A stretch of 64,000 nt of DNA, taken from contig JBDWCA010000008.1 in the NCBI GenBank assembly GCA_039978075.1, positions 62,001 to 126,000 on the forward strand, given 5' to 3'. The stretch comes from Anderseniella sp039978075 (lineage in GTDB: Bacteria > Pseudomonadota > Alphaproteobacteria > Rhizobiales > Aestuariivirgaceae). Numbering within the stretch: the stretch's first letter is position 1; every line of letters begins with the position of its first letter. The notes under the pieces are model-generated. The model was not told the DNA's origin. It saw only the letters and a list, made by a program, of their open reading frames with translations, and did no database searches. The position numbers were made by a program, and so were the translations under genes. Shown here in pieces: positions 8,192 through 17,141 of this stretch.

Positions 8192-10555
8192 TCACTTGAC
8201 CGGGTCTGCCAACCGCGGACGACGGGTGGGAACCGCTGCGCGGGGGACCGTGTTGGCGGGCGCCACGTTTGTCGGGGTCGTGGCTCCGAACGAGGAGGCA
8301 GCAGCCGGCGCCAGCAGGACGGGGCCCGATCCCGAATTTGAAATACTGGCACCCAGAGTCACTTCCTTTTTCCAGAGCATCTGGGTTCCGGCAATCAACT
8401 CATTGCCGACCTCGCGGGGCGTCATGTGGAAGTCGAAACCAACGCTTTGAATGGAAGTGATCAGGTTGATAGGCACCGCCTGCGCCATCAGTTTGACGGT
8501 CGCCTTGTAAGGTGCGTTGCCGGTCAGCTTGCTGCTGTCTACGGAGTAGGAAGCCCAGCGATGACCGTTTGGCTCAATGCCCTTCTTATGGTTGCGTTCT
8601 GTGGCCGGTTCGCCGCTGAACACCAGTGATGTTGTGGACGGCAATACGCGGGGCAGGGCAAATGTCGGGAACGGTATCGGAATGACATGCTCGATCTCGC
8701 CGCCACGTCCGTTCTGGGTTACGAAGATCGACTGCAGGCTGAACAGCTGGCTGTCGAGTTTGGCCTTGCCGGCATGAACGTAAGACGAGTGGCCATCTCT
8801 CAAGTCGCCATTGGCGTCTCTGTCACCTGACAGGAAGACAACGTTGCCATCGCGGTCCTTGACGGTGACCTGGAGCCATACCAGGCGTTCGCCCGTGAAA
8901 CCGGTCGGCACGTTGTGGCCATCGGTTCCGTTGCGAACCTTGACCCTGAATGCAAGGCCGCCCACATCAGCGCGGTCCACAACAACATCGTCAAGTTTAT
9001 ACCCGTTACGCAGAACCTCAAGACGTGCCCGCTTGGCAAACTCAAGCAATTCGAACTGTTCCTTCAGAATTTCGCGTGCATCGTAACGGTCATCGACTGA
9101 CTGCCAGGTTTTGGGGAACTTGTATCCGGCAGGAATTGCATCCTCGAATTTGTCGGTGCCCCAGCCTTCCTTGTGCTTGAACTGCAGCCATTCACGCATG
9201 GTCTTGAACTCGGCCGCCTTTTGATTGTGCGGGAAGATACCAGGATGCACGATCGGGTAGTCGGGACCGGAGAACAGGTGGCGGGTCAGCTTGCGTGTTT
9301 TGGTGGGAACGTCGCCGATGACTGCTGCGGGTCCTTCGGCATATCCTGAAGCCTTGCCCTCGATCTTGCCCATATGGCAATCCTGACAGGTGATGCCCTT
9401 GGCTGCTGCCGGGGACATGCGGTATTCGCTGAAGGCCTCTTCAAGCCGGAACCCGTTGAACAGCGTCACATCATGGCAACTGCCGCAGAAGGTTGATGAC
9501 TTGATAGGGGCGAAGACCTCGGCCTTGTTATGGATCTTGCGTCCTGGCTCTTTCTCTTCGGTAACGACACGGAACTTTTCCGGTTTGTCCAGCACGTCCT
9601 TGACGCCGGCATTGCCCTCCGGGCCGAATACCGGTGCTGTCAGTCCGCCCTCGACCAGCGCCAGACGGCCACTCACCTTGTTGTAAGCCTTGTTGATGCG
9701 GTGGCAGACAACGCAGGTTATGCCCTCACGAGAGGTCGGGTGACGGTCAAGGTTGGATTCGAATGTGCTCTCACCGAGATTTGCACCGACCGGGCTGTGA
9801 CAGCGCAGGCAGAAGTCACCATTTGAGCCGTTGCTCAGCTCATTGATCTTGTTGTTCAGTGACAGGTAGATCGGGCTGATCTGGGCATAGGCATGCTGAG
9901 AGACCGACCATTCCTTGTAGTGCTTGGGATGACAAATTCCGCAGGTCGCTGCTGCAGGATAGCGGTTCTCGACAAACAGTTGCAGGTGTTCTTCAGCAGC
10001 CGTGAGAGTCTTCTCGTCCTTGTCATCCTTGGCGGCTGTCTTTTCTGTATCGGATTGTTTTTCATCGGGCTCAGCGACTTCGCGGTCCGGTTCGGGCTTG
10101 TTGTCCTGCTTGGCGGTGTTGCCCTGTTCGGATTTTGGTTTGTCGCTCTTCGCGCCGAGTGCTTTTTCTGCTTCGATCAGCAGATCGTCGGTCTGGTCCG
10201 ACTTGCCTGTCGTAGTGGCCTGAGCCAGCTGAATCTTGCCATGCGGCGATTTCATGTTCAGCTCGGACAGATAGTTTTGCAGTTCGGTCGTAACCGGCGA
10301 TGCGCTGCCGGTCACCGGAGGATGATTGGGCGCACGTTGCTTCAGTTCAGCAAGATAACTCTGAAGTTCTGCAGAAATCGGAGATACCTTGACGGCAGGT
10401 GCCTGGCTATCGAGGGGAGGATGTCCTGCAGGCAATGATAACGATGTATCTGCCTGGGCATCACTTATAAGTGGAAGCAAATCCTGATCGTGAACAACTC
10501 CAACAACAGGTATGACCAGACATGCCGCAACAAGGGCACCTACCAACTTCCTCAC
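8192..10555 (-). CDS. Five-haem cytochrome c554-like protein with repeat-bearing N-terminus
   Basis: A 787-residue exported protein with GTG start and AAGGGGTG upstream. The signal peptide runs to about residue 36 (AQA). Residues 57-105 contain a tandem degenerate repeat (SAELQSYLAELKQRAP and TTELQNYLSELNMKSP), followed by a charged Lys/Asp/Glu-rich tether to about 190. The cytochrome c554-type domain then gives five CXXCH motifs at 205-209, 249-253, 281-285, 357-361 and 390-394. The last 390 residues have none and look beta-rich. It is first in the operon with the barrel and the reductase, and convergent with the ten-haem cytochrome. It is probably a periplasmic or cell-surface electron carrier. 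Cytochrome c554 family members shuttle electrons from hydroxylamine oxidoreductase or act as reductases; the substrate here is unknown. Confidence 0.85.
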   Translation of the reverse strand: MRKLVGALVAACLVIPVVGVVHDQDLLPLISDAQADTSLSLPAGHPPLDSQAPAVKVSPISAELQSYLAELKQRAPNHPPVTGSASPVTTELQNYLSELNMKSPHGKIQLAQATTTGKSDQTDDLLIEAEKALGAKSDKPKSEQGNTAKQDNKPEPDREVAEPDEKQSDTEKTAAKDDKDEKTLTAAEEHLQLFVENRYPAAATCGICHPKHYKEWSVSQHAYAQISPIYLSLNNKINELSNGSNGDFCLRCHSPVGANLGESTFESNLDRHPTSREGITCVVCHRINKAYNKVSGRLALVEGGLTAPVFGPEGNAGVKDVLDKPEKFRVVTEEKEPGRKIHNKAEVFAPIKSSTFCGSCHDVTLFNGFRLEEAFSEYRMSPAAAKGITCQDCHMGKIEGKASGYAEGPAAVIGDVPTKTRKLTRHLFSGPDYPIVHPGIFPHNQKAAEFKTMREWLQFKHKEGWGTDKFEDAIPAGYKFPKTWQSVDDRYDAREILKEQFELLEFAKRARLEVLRNGYKLDDVVVDRADVGGLAFRVKVRNGTDGHNVPTGFTGERLVWLQVTVKDRDGNVVFLSGDRDANGDLRDGHSSYVHAGKAKLDSQLFSLQSIFVTQNGRGGEIEHVIPIPFPTFALPRVLPSTTSLVFSGEPATERNHKKGIEPNGHRWASYSVDSSKLTGNAPYKATVKLMAQAVPINLITSIQSVGFDFHMTPREVGNELIAGTQMLWKKEVTLGASISNSGSGPVLLAPAAASSFGATTPTNVAPANTVPRAAVPTRRPRLADPVK

Positions 10556-10848
10556 TTTTACACCCCTTAATGCCGCCAGTTATCATTGTCCCTCAAGTCG
10601 CCGCCGGTCATTCGGGTTCTGGTTAACAGATTGTTAATGTTTGCAGCTGTTGCGGACGAGAGTTTGACAGTGAACTGGCGCAAATGCGGTGATTCCGTGT
10701 TAAATGTGACTGCGCGGACCGGTTGCGCCATACGTGCGAAACTCGCCTGAAAATAGGTGTCGGGCGAGTTGCGCAATCCCTTGCATATATTGAAAAGTAG
10801 AGTGTCTGCTGGCGTTAAAAATCAGCGCAGAACAGCCAACAAACCGGA
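10556..10848. other. Intergenic region upstream of the five-haem cytochrome operon
   Basis: About 290 bases separate the start of the five-haem cytochrome (minus) from the end of the hydratase-like gene (minus). It should hold the promoter of the cytochrome operon. I see no FNR-type box, tRNA or convincing gene. A 69-codon minus-strand frame inside it has no ribosome site and atypical composition. Confidence 0.5.
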
Positions 10849-11667
10849 TTATACTGCTTTGTGAACATTATTGCTTATTTGTAATTTTACTTCGCCCAGT
10901 TGATCAACTGTGTAGGTGTAGATGTCACCGTCGGCAGGAAACCGGGTTTTTAGTGGGCTTCCGGTCATGACTATTTCTCCGGCCTTCAAGGCGAGCCCGC
11001 GGCTTGCCAAATGATTTGTGACCCAGGCAAGGCCGTTGAGCGGATGACCCAGCGCATTGCCAGTATTGCCGCTGTCGATCGATTCTCCGTTCAACTCCAC
11101 CATGCCTGCGAGATTTCCAAGATCAATGCGCCGCCAGTGTTCAACAGGCTTGCCCAACACCACGCCACCACACCAGCACCGATCGGCCAAGATCGACCTG
11201 GCATCAAGATCGCTGTAATCCGCATTGCGATCCTCGATTATCTCGAAAGCCGGCATTGCGGATGCCACGTATCCGGCGATGGTGTCCGCATCAAAGGGTG
11301 CCGCCTGCATCGGCACATCTTCACCGATCAACAAAGCGATCTCGAACTCCACACCAATCCGGACAAAGTCTGCAGGATTTGCGACATGCGGTGAGCAGTG
11401 AATTGTGTTTGCGAAAATGCTTCCGTAGACAGGTTGGTCCACACCGCACAATTTCTGGATATCGGGTGAGGTGACCGCAATCTTGTGGCCAGCGACCGGT
11501 CCTGCGTTTCCTTCACTCTGCATGATCGCGTAAAGCGCGTCTTGGATGTCATAGGCTGTGTCGAGCGATCCAGGCTGATCATCGCCGCGCAGCGGTTTGA
11601 ACCGTTCGCGCTGCACATTTGCCTCGTAGATTTTGCGCGCAACTGCTTCTGTCTGGTTCTGGTCCAT
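10849..11667 (-). CDS. 2-keto-4-pentenoate hydratase / fumarylacetoacetate hydrolase-like enzyme
   Basis: A 272-residue soluble enzyme of the MhpD-type hydratase/decarboxylase family. The family uses a divalent metal to add water to 2-hydroxypenta-2,4-dienoate or to decarboxylate related keto acids. Visible signatures are VEFEIALLIG near residue 107, AFEIIEDRN near 140 with the acidic metal ligands, and the C-terminal GEIVMTGSPL loop. Length matches the family. No ring-cleavage enzyme lies beside it, so the pathway is unclear. It is 100 bases downstream of a LysR gene on the same strand, and the divergent TRAP operon may import its substrate or a precursor. Confident for family, not for substrate. 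Confidence 0.85.
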   Translation of the reverse strand: MDQNQTEAVARKIYEANVQRERFKPLRGDDQPGSLDTAYDIQDALYAIMQSEGNAGPVAGHKIAVTSPDIQKLCGVDQPVYGSIFANTIHCSPHVANPADFVRIGVEFEIALLIGEDVPMQAAPFDADTIAGYVASAMPAFEIIEDRNADYSDLDARSILADRCWCGGVVLGKPVEHWRRIDLGNLAGMVELNGESIDSGNTGNALGHPLNGLAWVTNHLASRGLALKAGEIVMTGSPLKTRFPADGDIYTYTVDQLGEVKLQISNNVHKAV

Positions 11668-11767
11668 GAGATCGTCCTGCGAATGCGCCTACATACCTAT
11701 GCATGCTTCAGATGATTTGGCGTCATCATTGTTACCGGAAAGCGCGTCTTTTCGCACACTGGTGTTT

Positions 11768-12688
11768 TCACAATTCGTGGGCGGTTCGCAGGCAATCCAG
11801 AAATTTTTCCACCCGCTTCGGCATTTTGGGCGTTCTGCGCACAATTGCGGAATGATCGCTGGGGTAGTTGTAGACATCGGGCCGCAACGCACACATGTCA
11901 CCTGCATCGATGAACCGTTTCGCCACATGATCGGGCAGAAACCCGATATAGCACCCGGACAAAATCAGCGTTGCCAACGCTTCTTCATTATTGACGATCG
12001 CCCGGCGTTTGAGTTTCCAGTCATGGCTGGCCATCATGTTCGGAGAGTGAAATGCGAAACCGGCATACTTTTGCTTTTGCATGTCCTGCCGGGATATATC
12101 GCTGTCGGATTTGAGGAACAGCGGATGGTGCTTGCCGCAATACAGGTACATGGCCTCGCTGTATAAGTTATAATAGTCCAGATTGTCCGACGTCTTGTGC
12201 ATCGGGACGATGCCGACCTGATACCGACCGTTCAATACGCCGGTTTCAACGATGTTGATGGGTTCGACGTAGACCTCGATTTTGACTTTTGGGGCAATGC
12301 GTTCAAAGGCACGGATTGCGTCAGGCAGCTTGACGCTCGGATTGGTTGCGTTCTTGTCGAAAAATGCGATCGACAACTGGCCTGCCAGATCCTTGTTGGT
12401 CTCATCGACTTCGGCCTGAAACTCATGGATTGCAGAGAACAGCTGAAGAGCGGCGGCGTGGATGCGTTCGCCTTCCTCGGTCAGCGAAAATCCGGCCGGC
12501 CCGCGATGGCACAGCCGGCTGCCCAGCCGGAATTCAAGGTCGGTCAAATGCCGGCTTATGGTCGATCTGCTGATGTTCAGTTCAAGCTCTGCGGCCGAGA
12601 CGCCACCACACGCGACTACCGCACGGAATACCCGGAGCAATCTGAAGTCAACATCACTGAGGCGACGAAGGAGGGCTGTTTTTGCCAT
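11768..12688 (-). CDS. LysR-family transcriptional regulator
   Basis: A 306-residue regulator with an N-terminal winged helix-turn-helix (FRLLRVFRAVVACGG, then SRSTISRHLTDLE) and a C-terminal effector-binding domain. I chose the ATG at 12688; a GTG 15 bases further upstream is also possible, and neither has a strong ribosome site. It is transcribed away from a TRAP transporter operon with 274 bases between the starts, the usual layout for a LysR protein controlling the divergent genes. The same-strand hydratase-like gene 100 bases downstream may be in the same regulon. The ligand is probably the transported organic acid. Confidence 0.88.
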   Translation of the reverse strand: MAKTALLRRLSDVDFRLLRVFRAVVACGGVSAAELELNISRSTISRHLTDLEFRLGSRLCHRGPAGFSLTEEGERIHAAALQLFSAIHEFQAEVDETNKDLAGQLSIAFFDKNATNPSVKLPDAIRAFERIAPKVKIEVYVEPINIVETGVLNGRYQVGIVPMHKTSDNLDYYNLYSEAMYLYCGKHHPLFLKSDSDISRQDMQKQKYAGFAFHSPNMMASHDWKLKRRAIVNNEEALATLILSGCYIGFLPDHVAKRFIDAGDMCALRPDVYNYPSDHSAIVRRTPKMPKRVEKFLDCLRTAHEL

Positions 12689-12962
12689 GAAGCAATGTTG
12701 CACTTACATGCAAGCTTTTCAACAAACCTTCTTATATCTGAAACATTTTCCGACTGCTAGGCTGTTCGACAAGTCGCAGTTTCACATCCTGTTGCCCGTC
12801 ATTCAGGGCGCTGGTTTTTTGCATTACCCCCCGGCTGTTGGGAATAGGGCAAATTGGCACGCATTTGCTTATTTGACCTGTTCAAAATAGGCTCAAACGA
12901 TTGATGAGGTCTCTATTTGCCAAGCAGCTTTTAGTCGTCCCTTTAACGAAGAGGAATATTAC

Positions 12963-13979
12963 ATGAAACTTTTAAGCAAAATTTCCTACGCACTGGCGCT
13001 CACCGCAGCGATATCTCTTGCAGGTATATCTGGGGCGTCCGCCAAGAAATTCAAGATCGCGGTTGGTGACAGTGGCGGCAGCAGCCAGGAAGCAACCGGG
13101 CTGGGCTTTGTAAAGGCCCTCGAAGAGCTTTCCGGCGGCAAGCACACTGCCAAACTGTTTCTGAACGGCCAGCTCGGTTCGGAACAGGATACCGTCAATG
13201 AAGCAGCAATCGGCACACTGGATATGTCGCTTCTGGCGATCAACAACATCACACCTTTTTCACCGACGGTGGGCGTGTTCACACTGCCGTACGTCATTTT
13301 GAGCCTCGAAGATGCTGAAAAGCTGACCCAGGGCCCGATCGGCCAGGAACTGACCCAGAACACCATCAATGATGCAGGTGTCAGGATCATTGCCTGGACC
13401 TACACGGGTTTCCGTGTCCTCACCAACTCGAAAAAGCCGGTGAAATCAGTGGCTGACCTGAAAGGTCTGGTGATCCGCGTTCCCAAGAACGAAATCATGA
13501 TCGACACTTACAAGTCATGGGGCATCAGCCCGACGCCGATGGCATGGTCGGAAACTTTCGCAGGCCTGCAGACCAAGGTTGTTGACGGTCAGGACAATCC
13601 CTACACAACAATCAATGCGATGAAGTTCTATGAAGTGCAGAAGTATGTCACCAACATCCGGTACATTTTCTCCATCGAACCTCTCATTATTTCTGAGCAG
13701 GTGTTCCAGGGGCTGAATGCGGGTGATCAGGAAATCATCCTGAAAGCCGGTCAGGCTGCCACGGCAGCGTCCGCGAAATTCCTGCGCGACAAGGAAGCTG
13801 AGATCAAGCAGATCCTGCTCGACAAGGGCATGGAAATTTCCGACCCGGAAAACGATGAAGCTGAATTCATCGACCTGGCAACCAAGGCCGTGTGGCCAAA
13901 ATTCTACAAAAGCATTGGCGGTATTGAAAAACTGAATGCCGTTCTTGCCGAGATTGGCCGCGACCCTGTGTCTGAATAA
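12963..13979 (+). CDS. dctP: TRAP transporter substrate-binding protein, DctP family (1)
   Basis: A 338-residue periplasmic binding protein with a clear Sec signal peptide (residues 1-27, ending GASA). The DctP fold is recognised from the ADLKGLVIRVPKN segment, which carries the Arg that binds substrate carboxylate, and from WSETFAGLQTKVVDGQDNP. GAGGAA lies 8-13 bases before the ATG. It delivers an organic acid to the small and large membrane subunits encoded next. A strong hairpin follows the stop, which should let this subunit be made in excess of the permease. Control is probably by the divergent LysR. Substrate class is inferred as a carboxylate; the exact compound cannot be told. Confidence 0.93.
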   Translation: MKLLSKISYALALTAAISLAGISGASAKKFKIAVGDSGGSSQEATGLGFVKALEELSGGKHTAKLFLNGQLGSEQDTVNEAAIGTLDMSLLAINNITPFSPTVGVFTLPYVILSLEDAEKLTQGPIGQELTQNTINDAGVRIIAWTYTGFRVLTNSKKPVKSVADLKGLVIRVPKNEIMIDTYKSWGISPTPMAWSETFAGLQTKVVDGQDNPYTTINAMKFYEVQKYVTNIRYIFSIEPLIISEQVFQGLNAGDQEIILKAGQAATAASAKFLRDKEAEIKQILLDKGMEISDPENDEAEFIDLATKAVWPKFYKSIGGIEKLNAVLAEIGRDPVSE

Positions 13980-13998
13980 TCTTCATGGGACAATAACA

Positions 13999-14020
13999 GA
14001 GGGCGCCTCCCGGCGCCCTC
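13999..14020 (+). terminator. Intercistronic hairpin after dctP (1)
   Basis: A perfect 9-bp stem GAGGGCGCC / GGCGCCCTC with a 4-base loop lies between dctP and the small permease gene, 20 bases after the stop. No T tract follows, so it is more likely an mRNA-stabilising or attenuating element than a full terminator. Confidence 0.7.
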
Positions 14021-14042
14021 TACCAAAGGGGAAGAGGGTCAG

Positions 14043-14582
14043 ATGAGCAAATTCTGGAAAATAGCCGATAATATCGAGAGTTACATTTGCCGAACCTTGC
14101 TGGCAATTTTTGTGTGCCTGCTGTTTCTGCAGGTTGTGGTGCGAACACTGTTTTCATTCTCGTTCTCGTGGATTGAAGAACTGTCGGTCTACATGTTCGT
14201 ATGGTTCGTATTCTTCGGGGCCAGTTATGCTGCCAAGATGGGCGCCCACAACAGGGTGACATTCCAGTTCAAGTTCCTGCCACCAGGAGCGATTAAATAT
14301 ATTGAAGCCTTCGCCGATCTGTTCTGGCTGGCCTTTAATGTTGTTTTTGTCTACCTCGCGATCGATTTTATTTTCAACAAAATGAACAAGTTCCAGTCCT
14401 CTCAAACGTTGGGCTTCCATCTGAGCTGGGTCTACATCGTGCTTCCGATTGCCTTCACCCTGATGACGATACGCATCCTGCAGGTGAACTATAAAAAGAT
14501 AGTGCTCAAGGAAGACATGCGAGACCCCGATGCGATCGACCTTGATGCGATCAAGGCCGAAACCGACGCAACCAAAAACTGA
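14043..14582 (+). CDS. dctQ: TRAP transporter small permease, DctQ family
   Basis: A 179-residue membrane protein with four predicted helices (about residues 16-36, 48-68, 90-110 and 130-150). The segment SFSWIEELSVYMFVWFVFFGASYA is typical of the second helix of DctQ proteins. It pairs with the large permease to form the membrane part of the TRAP transporter, which uses the Na+ gradient in known cases. An AGGGTC sequence lies just before the ATG. It is 63 bases after dctP and 22 bases before dctM, all in one operon. The C-terminal tail is acidic and cytoplasmic. Confidence 0.92.
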   Translation: MSKFWKIADNIESYICRTLLAIFVCLLFLQVVVRTLFSFSFSWIEELSVYMFVWFVFFGASYAAKMGAHNRVTFQFKFLPPGAIKYIEAFADLFWLAFNVVFVYLAIDFIFNKMNKFQSSQTLGFHLSWVYIVLPIAFTLMTIRILQVNYKKIVLKEDMRDPDAIDLDAIKAETDATKN

Positions 14583-14604
14583 ACACTGAGGCGGGACTAG
14601 TACA

Positions 14605-15945
14605 ATGGAAACTCAAATCATCTTCATCCTGTTCGGGTCGTTTTTGCTGCTGCTGTTGATCGGCGCGCCGATCACAGTCGCTCTGGGCGTCTCGACACTG
14701 ATTTCATTCATCGTTCTCGAAGATAACCCGATCAAGTTCGTACAGATCGCGTTCACCTCGGTCGGTTCATTCCCTCTGATGGCGTTACCCGCCTTCATCT
14801 TGGCAGGTGCGCTGATGGAATCAGCCGGTCTGTCACGAAGGCTGATCAATGTAGCGGAAAGTTTTGCTGGCCCGTTTACCGGAGGCATGTCGGCGGCAGC
14901 GGTTGTCGCCTGCCTGTTTTTCGGCGCTATTTCCGGCTCCGGACCGGCAACAACCGCCGCTGTGGGCATGTTGATGATCCCGGCCATGATCGAGCGTGGC
15001 TACAGCAAGGGATATTCATCCGCGATCACTGCTTCGGCAGGCGGTCTCGGCATCGTGATCCCGCCGTCCATTCCCCTGATCATTTTCGGCATTGCCGCGC
15101 TTGGCATGCCACCGCCACCGGCAGCAGTTGAAGCGCACGGCACCTTCCAGACCGTGTCCATTCCAAAGCTGTTCATTGCCGGTTTTGTTCCCGCCTTCCT
15201 GATTGCCGGAAGCCTGCTGGTCATGAATTACATCCTGGCCAAGAAGAATAATTACAAGGGAACATCCGAGGGCTGGTCGGCGCGTCTTATCTGGTGCGAG
15301 TTGTACCGTGGCTTCTGGGCGCTGATGGCGCCGGTGGTGATCCTGGGCGGTATCTATTCCGGTTTCTTCACACCGACCGAGGCGGCCATTGTGGCGATCT
15401 TCTACACTCTGGTTGTCGGTACATTCATCTACCGGGAGATGTCCTGGGAGAAACTCTTCACCGCACTCGAGACGACGACCTGGCTTACCGGCCGTGTGCT
15501 GCTGATCATGTTCACGGCAACCGTGTTTGGCAGGCTACTGGTGGAAAACGAAATTCCAGCGGTGATTGCCCAGGGCATGCTGTCGTTCACGGACAATATT
15601 TATCTGATCTGGACGCTGGTGATTTTCTTCCTGCTGTTTGTGGGGATGTTCATGGAAACCCTTGCCACGATCCTGATCCTGGTGCCGGTCATGTTGCCGG
15701 TGGCCTATAGCATGGGGATAGATCCTATCCACTTCGGTGTGGTGATGATCTGTACGCTCGGTATCGGGTTCCAGACACCGCCCTTGGGAGAAAACCTGTT
15801 CATTGCATCAGGAATTTCCAAGATTTCCATCGAGGAAATATCCCTGAAAGCCCTGCCATTTGCGTTCATCAACACGGTTGCGATTTTCGTGATCGCGTTC
15901 TTCCCGGAAATCTCGCTGTGGCTACCACGCTTCTTCGGCTATTGA
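14605..15945 (+). CDS. dctM: TRAP transporter large permease, DctM family
   Basis: A 446-residue polytopic membrane protein of the DctM family, the transport subunit of the TRAP system. About 12 hydrophobic segments are visible. Family features include LPAFILAGALMESAGLSRRL, the GAISGSGPATTAAVG loop likely lining the substrate and ion path, and ASAGGLGIVIPPSIPLI. Length is normal. It follows dctQ by 22 bases with a GAGGCGGGACT region near the start. The UspA gene 29 bases downstream is probably cotranscribed, a common pairing with TRAP operons. Confidence 0.93.
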   Translation: METQIIFILFGSFLLLLLIGAPITVALGVSTLISFIVLEDNPIKFVQIAFTSVGSFPLMALPAFILAGALMESAGLSRRLINVAESFAGPFTGGMSAAAVVACLFFGAISGSGPATTAAVGMLMIPAMIERGYSKGYSSAITASAGGLGIVIPPSIPLIIFGIAALGMPPPPAAVEAHGTFQTVSIPKLFIAGFVPAFLIAGSLLVMNYILAKKNNYKGTSEGWSARLIWCELYRGFWALMAPVVILGGIYSGFFTPTEAAIVAIFYTLVVGTFIYREMSWEKLFTALETTTWLTGRVLLIMFTATVFGRLLVENEIPAVIAQGMLSFTDNIYLIWTLVIFFLLFVGMFMETLATILILVPVMLPVAYSMGIDPIHFGVVMICTLGIGFQTPPLGENLFIASGISKISIEEISLKALPFAFINTVAIFVIAFFPEISLWLPRFFGY

Positions 15946-15974
15946 TCGGGTCACCCAGAAAAGGTCTTTAGACT

Positions 15975-16469
15975 ATGAAACCAACAGTAACCCATATCCT
16001 GTTTACGACGGACCTGTCGCAAAACTCGACCTATGCGCTGACCCATGCTGCAAGCATGGCGAAGATGACCGGTGCCAAGCTGCATGTTCTGCATGTGGTC
16101 GAACCGCTCAGCGATGATGCGCGCGTCACCCTGCAAATGTTCATGCAGGATGACGCATCGCGTAAAGATGCGCTGAACACCAGGCATGAGCACGTCAAAA
16201 CTATTCTGGCGGAGCGGCAGAAAAACTTCTGGGCCGCGCTGCCGAAGGAAGACCAGGGTATCCGGGACCAGGTCGAATCGATTGAACTTATTGACGGGTA
16301 TCCTGCCGAAGTGATCCTGCGCCGGGCCAAGGAGTTAAAGTGTGATCTGATTATTCTTGGTGCACATGACCACGGGTTTTCGCAAACGTTCCTTGGGACA
16401 GTGGCGAAACGGGTTCTGAGGCGAGCGGATATTCCGACACTGGTGGTTCCGTACAAGGCCGATACGTAA
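15975..16469 (+). CDS. Universal stress protein, UspA family (TRAP-linked)
   Basis: A 164-residue single-domain Usp protein. It begins with the usual strand (ITHILFTTDLS type, followed by SxxALTHAASMA) and ends with an ATP-loop-like segment GAHDHGFSQTFLGTVAKRV and a final valine-rich strand. It lies 29 bases after dctM. In other bacteria Usp proteins bind ATP and one is known to bind a TRAP regulatory site (TeaD in the ectoine system), so a role in tuning the TRAP transporter is plausible. It ends 38 bases before a convergent gene; a weak 6-bp hairpin lies between. Confidence 0.88.
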   Translation: MKPTVTHILFTTDLSQNSTYALTHAASMAKMTGAKLHVLHVVEPLSDDARVTLQMFMQDDASRKDALNTRHEHVKTILAERQKNFWAALPKEDQGIRDQVESIELIDGYPAEVILRRAKELKCDLIILGAHDHGFSQTFLGTVAKRVLRRADIPTLVVPYKADT

Positions 16470-16507
16470 GGCGTGACAGCATCATCTGTCAGAGTGCATT
16501 TACCTGG

Positions 16508-17020
16508 TCAGCGTCTGCCCAGAAGGGCAGATGTGTAGCCAGGTTTGCCGTCGGCATGAGATGCTGACCAGAGCATACGCTTCTTGGCCTTGGCCTCCTT
16601 CATCTTGGTGAAATAGTGGTCCGGTGCCGATTTTGTCGGCACAGCCCAGCCGGCGTGGATCTGGCCAAGGGCGAGGTCATAGCCGTCTTCGGTTTTGCAG
16701 CTGTATGTGTGTTGTGTCAGTTTCCGGCACTCGATAGTGGCCGCAACGACCAGTTCGGTAAGGCCAAGCCTGGCAAAGTTGCCGCAATCACGCAATTTTC
16801 CGCGCAACCTGCATTTTGCACCCGGTTCCGGCACGATGATGTTGGCCAGCTTCAGTTTCTGCTTGTTCATACTCAGAACATGTCCGTCAACGGCAACCGC
16901 TGACCCACGTATCACGTCGGGATCAGCCCGTACCGGGGCAGACACGCCGGCTGCCGTGTAAAGCAAGGCGGCTGTGACAGTGATGGCGAACCCGGAAGCA
17001 GAGACCAGTGTTTTACCCAT
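16508..17020 (-). CDS. Exported SNase-like (thermonuclease-fold) protein
   Basis: A 170-residue protein starting at the ATG at 17020, chosen because a signal peptide (about residues 1-32, ending VRA) then begins the protein; the frame is open further upstream without signs of coding. The mature part resembles staphylococcal-nuclease-like domains: a strand region LKLANIIVPEP where active enzymes have a R-L-x-G-I-D-x-P-E type motif, and a late ALGQIHAGWAV segment like the usual LV..GLA.V. A Lys appears where the catalytic Arg is expected, and the Asp is absent, so it may lack nuclease activity. Cysteines at five positions suggest disulfides. It stands alone between convergent and divergent neighbours. 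Confidence 0.65.
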   Translation of the reverse strand: MGKTLVSASGFAITVTAALLYTAAGVSAPVRADPDVIRGSAVAVDGHVLSMNKQKLKLANIIVPEPGAKCRLRGKLRDCGNFARLGLTELVVAATIECRKLTQHTYSCKTEDGYDLALGQIHAGWAVPTKSAPDHYFTKMKEAKAKKRMLWSASHADGKPGYTSALLGRR

Positions 17021-17141
17021 GCTCAGACCTCGTGACTTGTTCTGGTTCTCCACTGGTTTATGATAACAGGTGCGATCAGCGGGAGAAACAAACATACACG
17101 TGATGTGGGTCCTGATCCTACATCCTGGCCGAGGTGGAAGA

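Noticed and set aside
10567..10776. A 69-codon minus-strand frame upstream of the five-haem cytochrome
   Set aside because: No ribosome site, no hydrophobic or domain pattern, and it lies where the operon promoter is expected.
16474..16491. Small hairpin TGACAG/CTGTCA between convergent genes
   Set aside because: A 6-bp AT-containing stem with no T tract is too weak to call a terminator.
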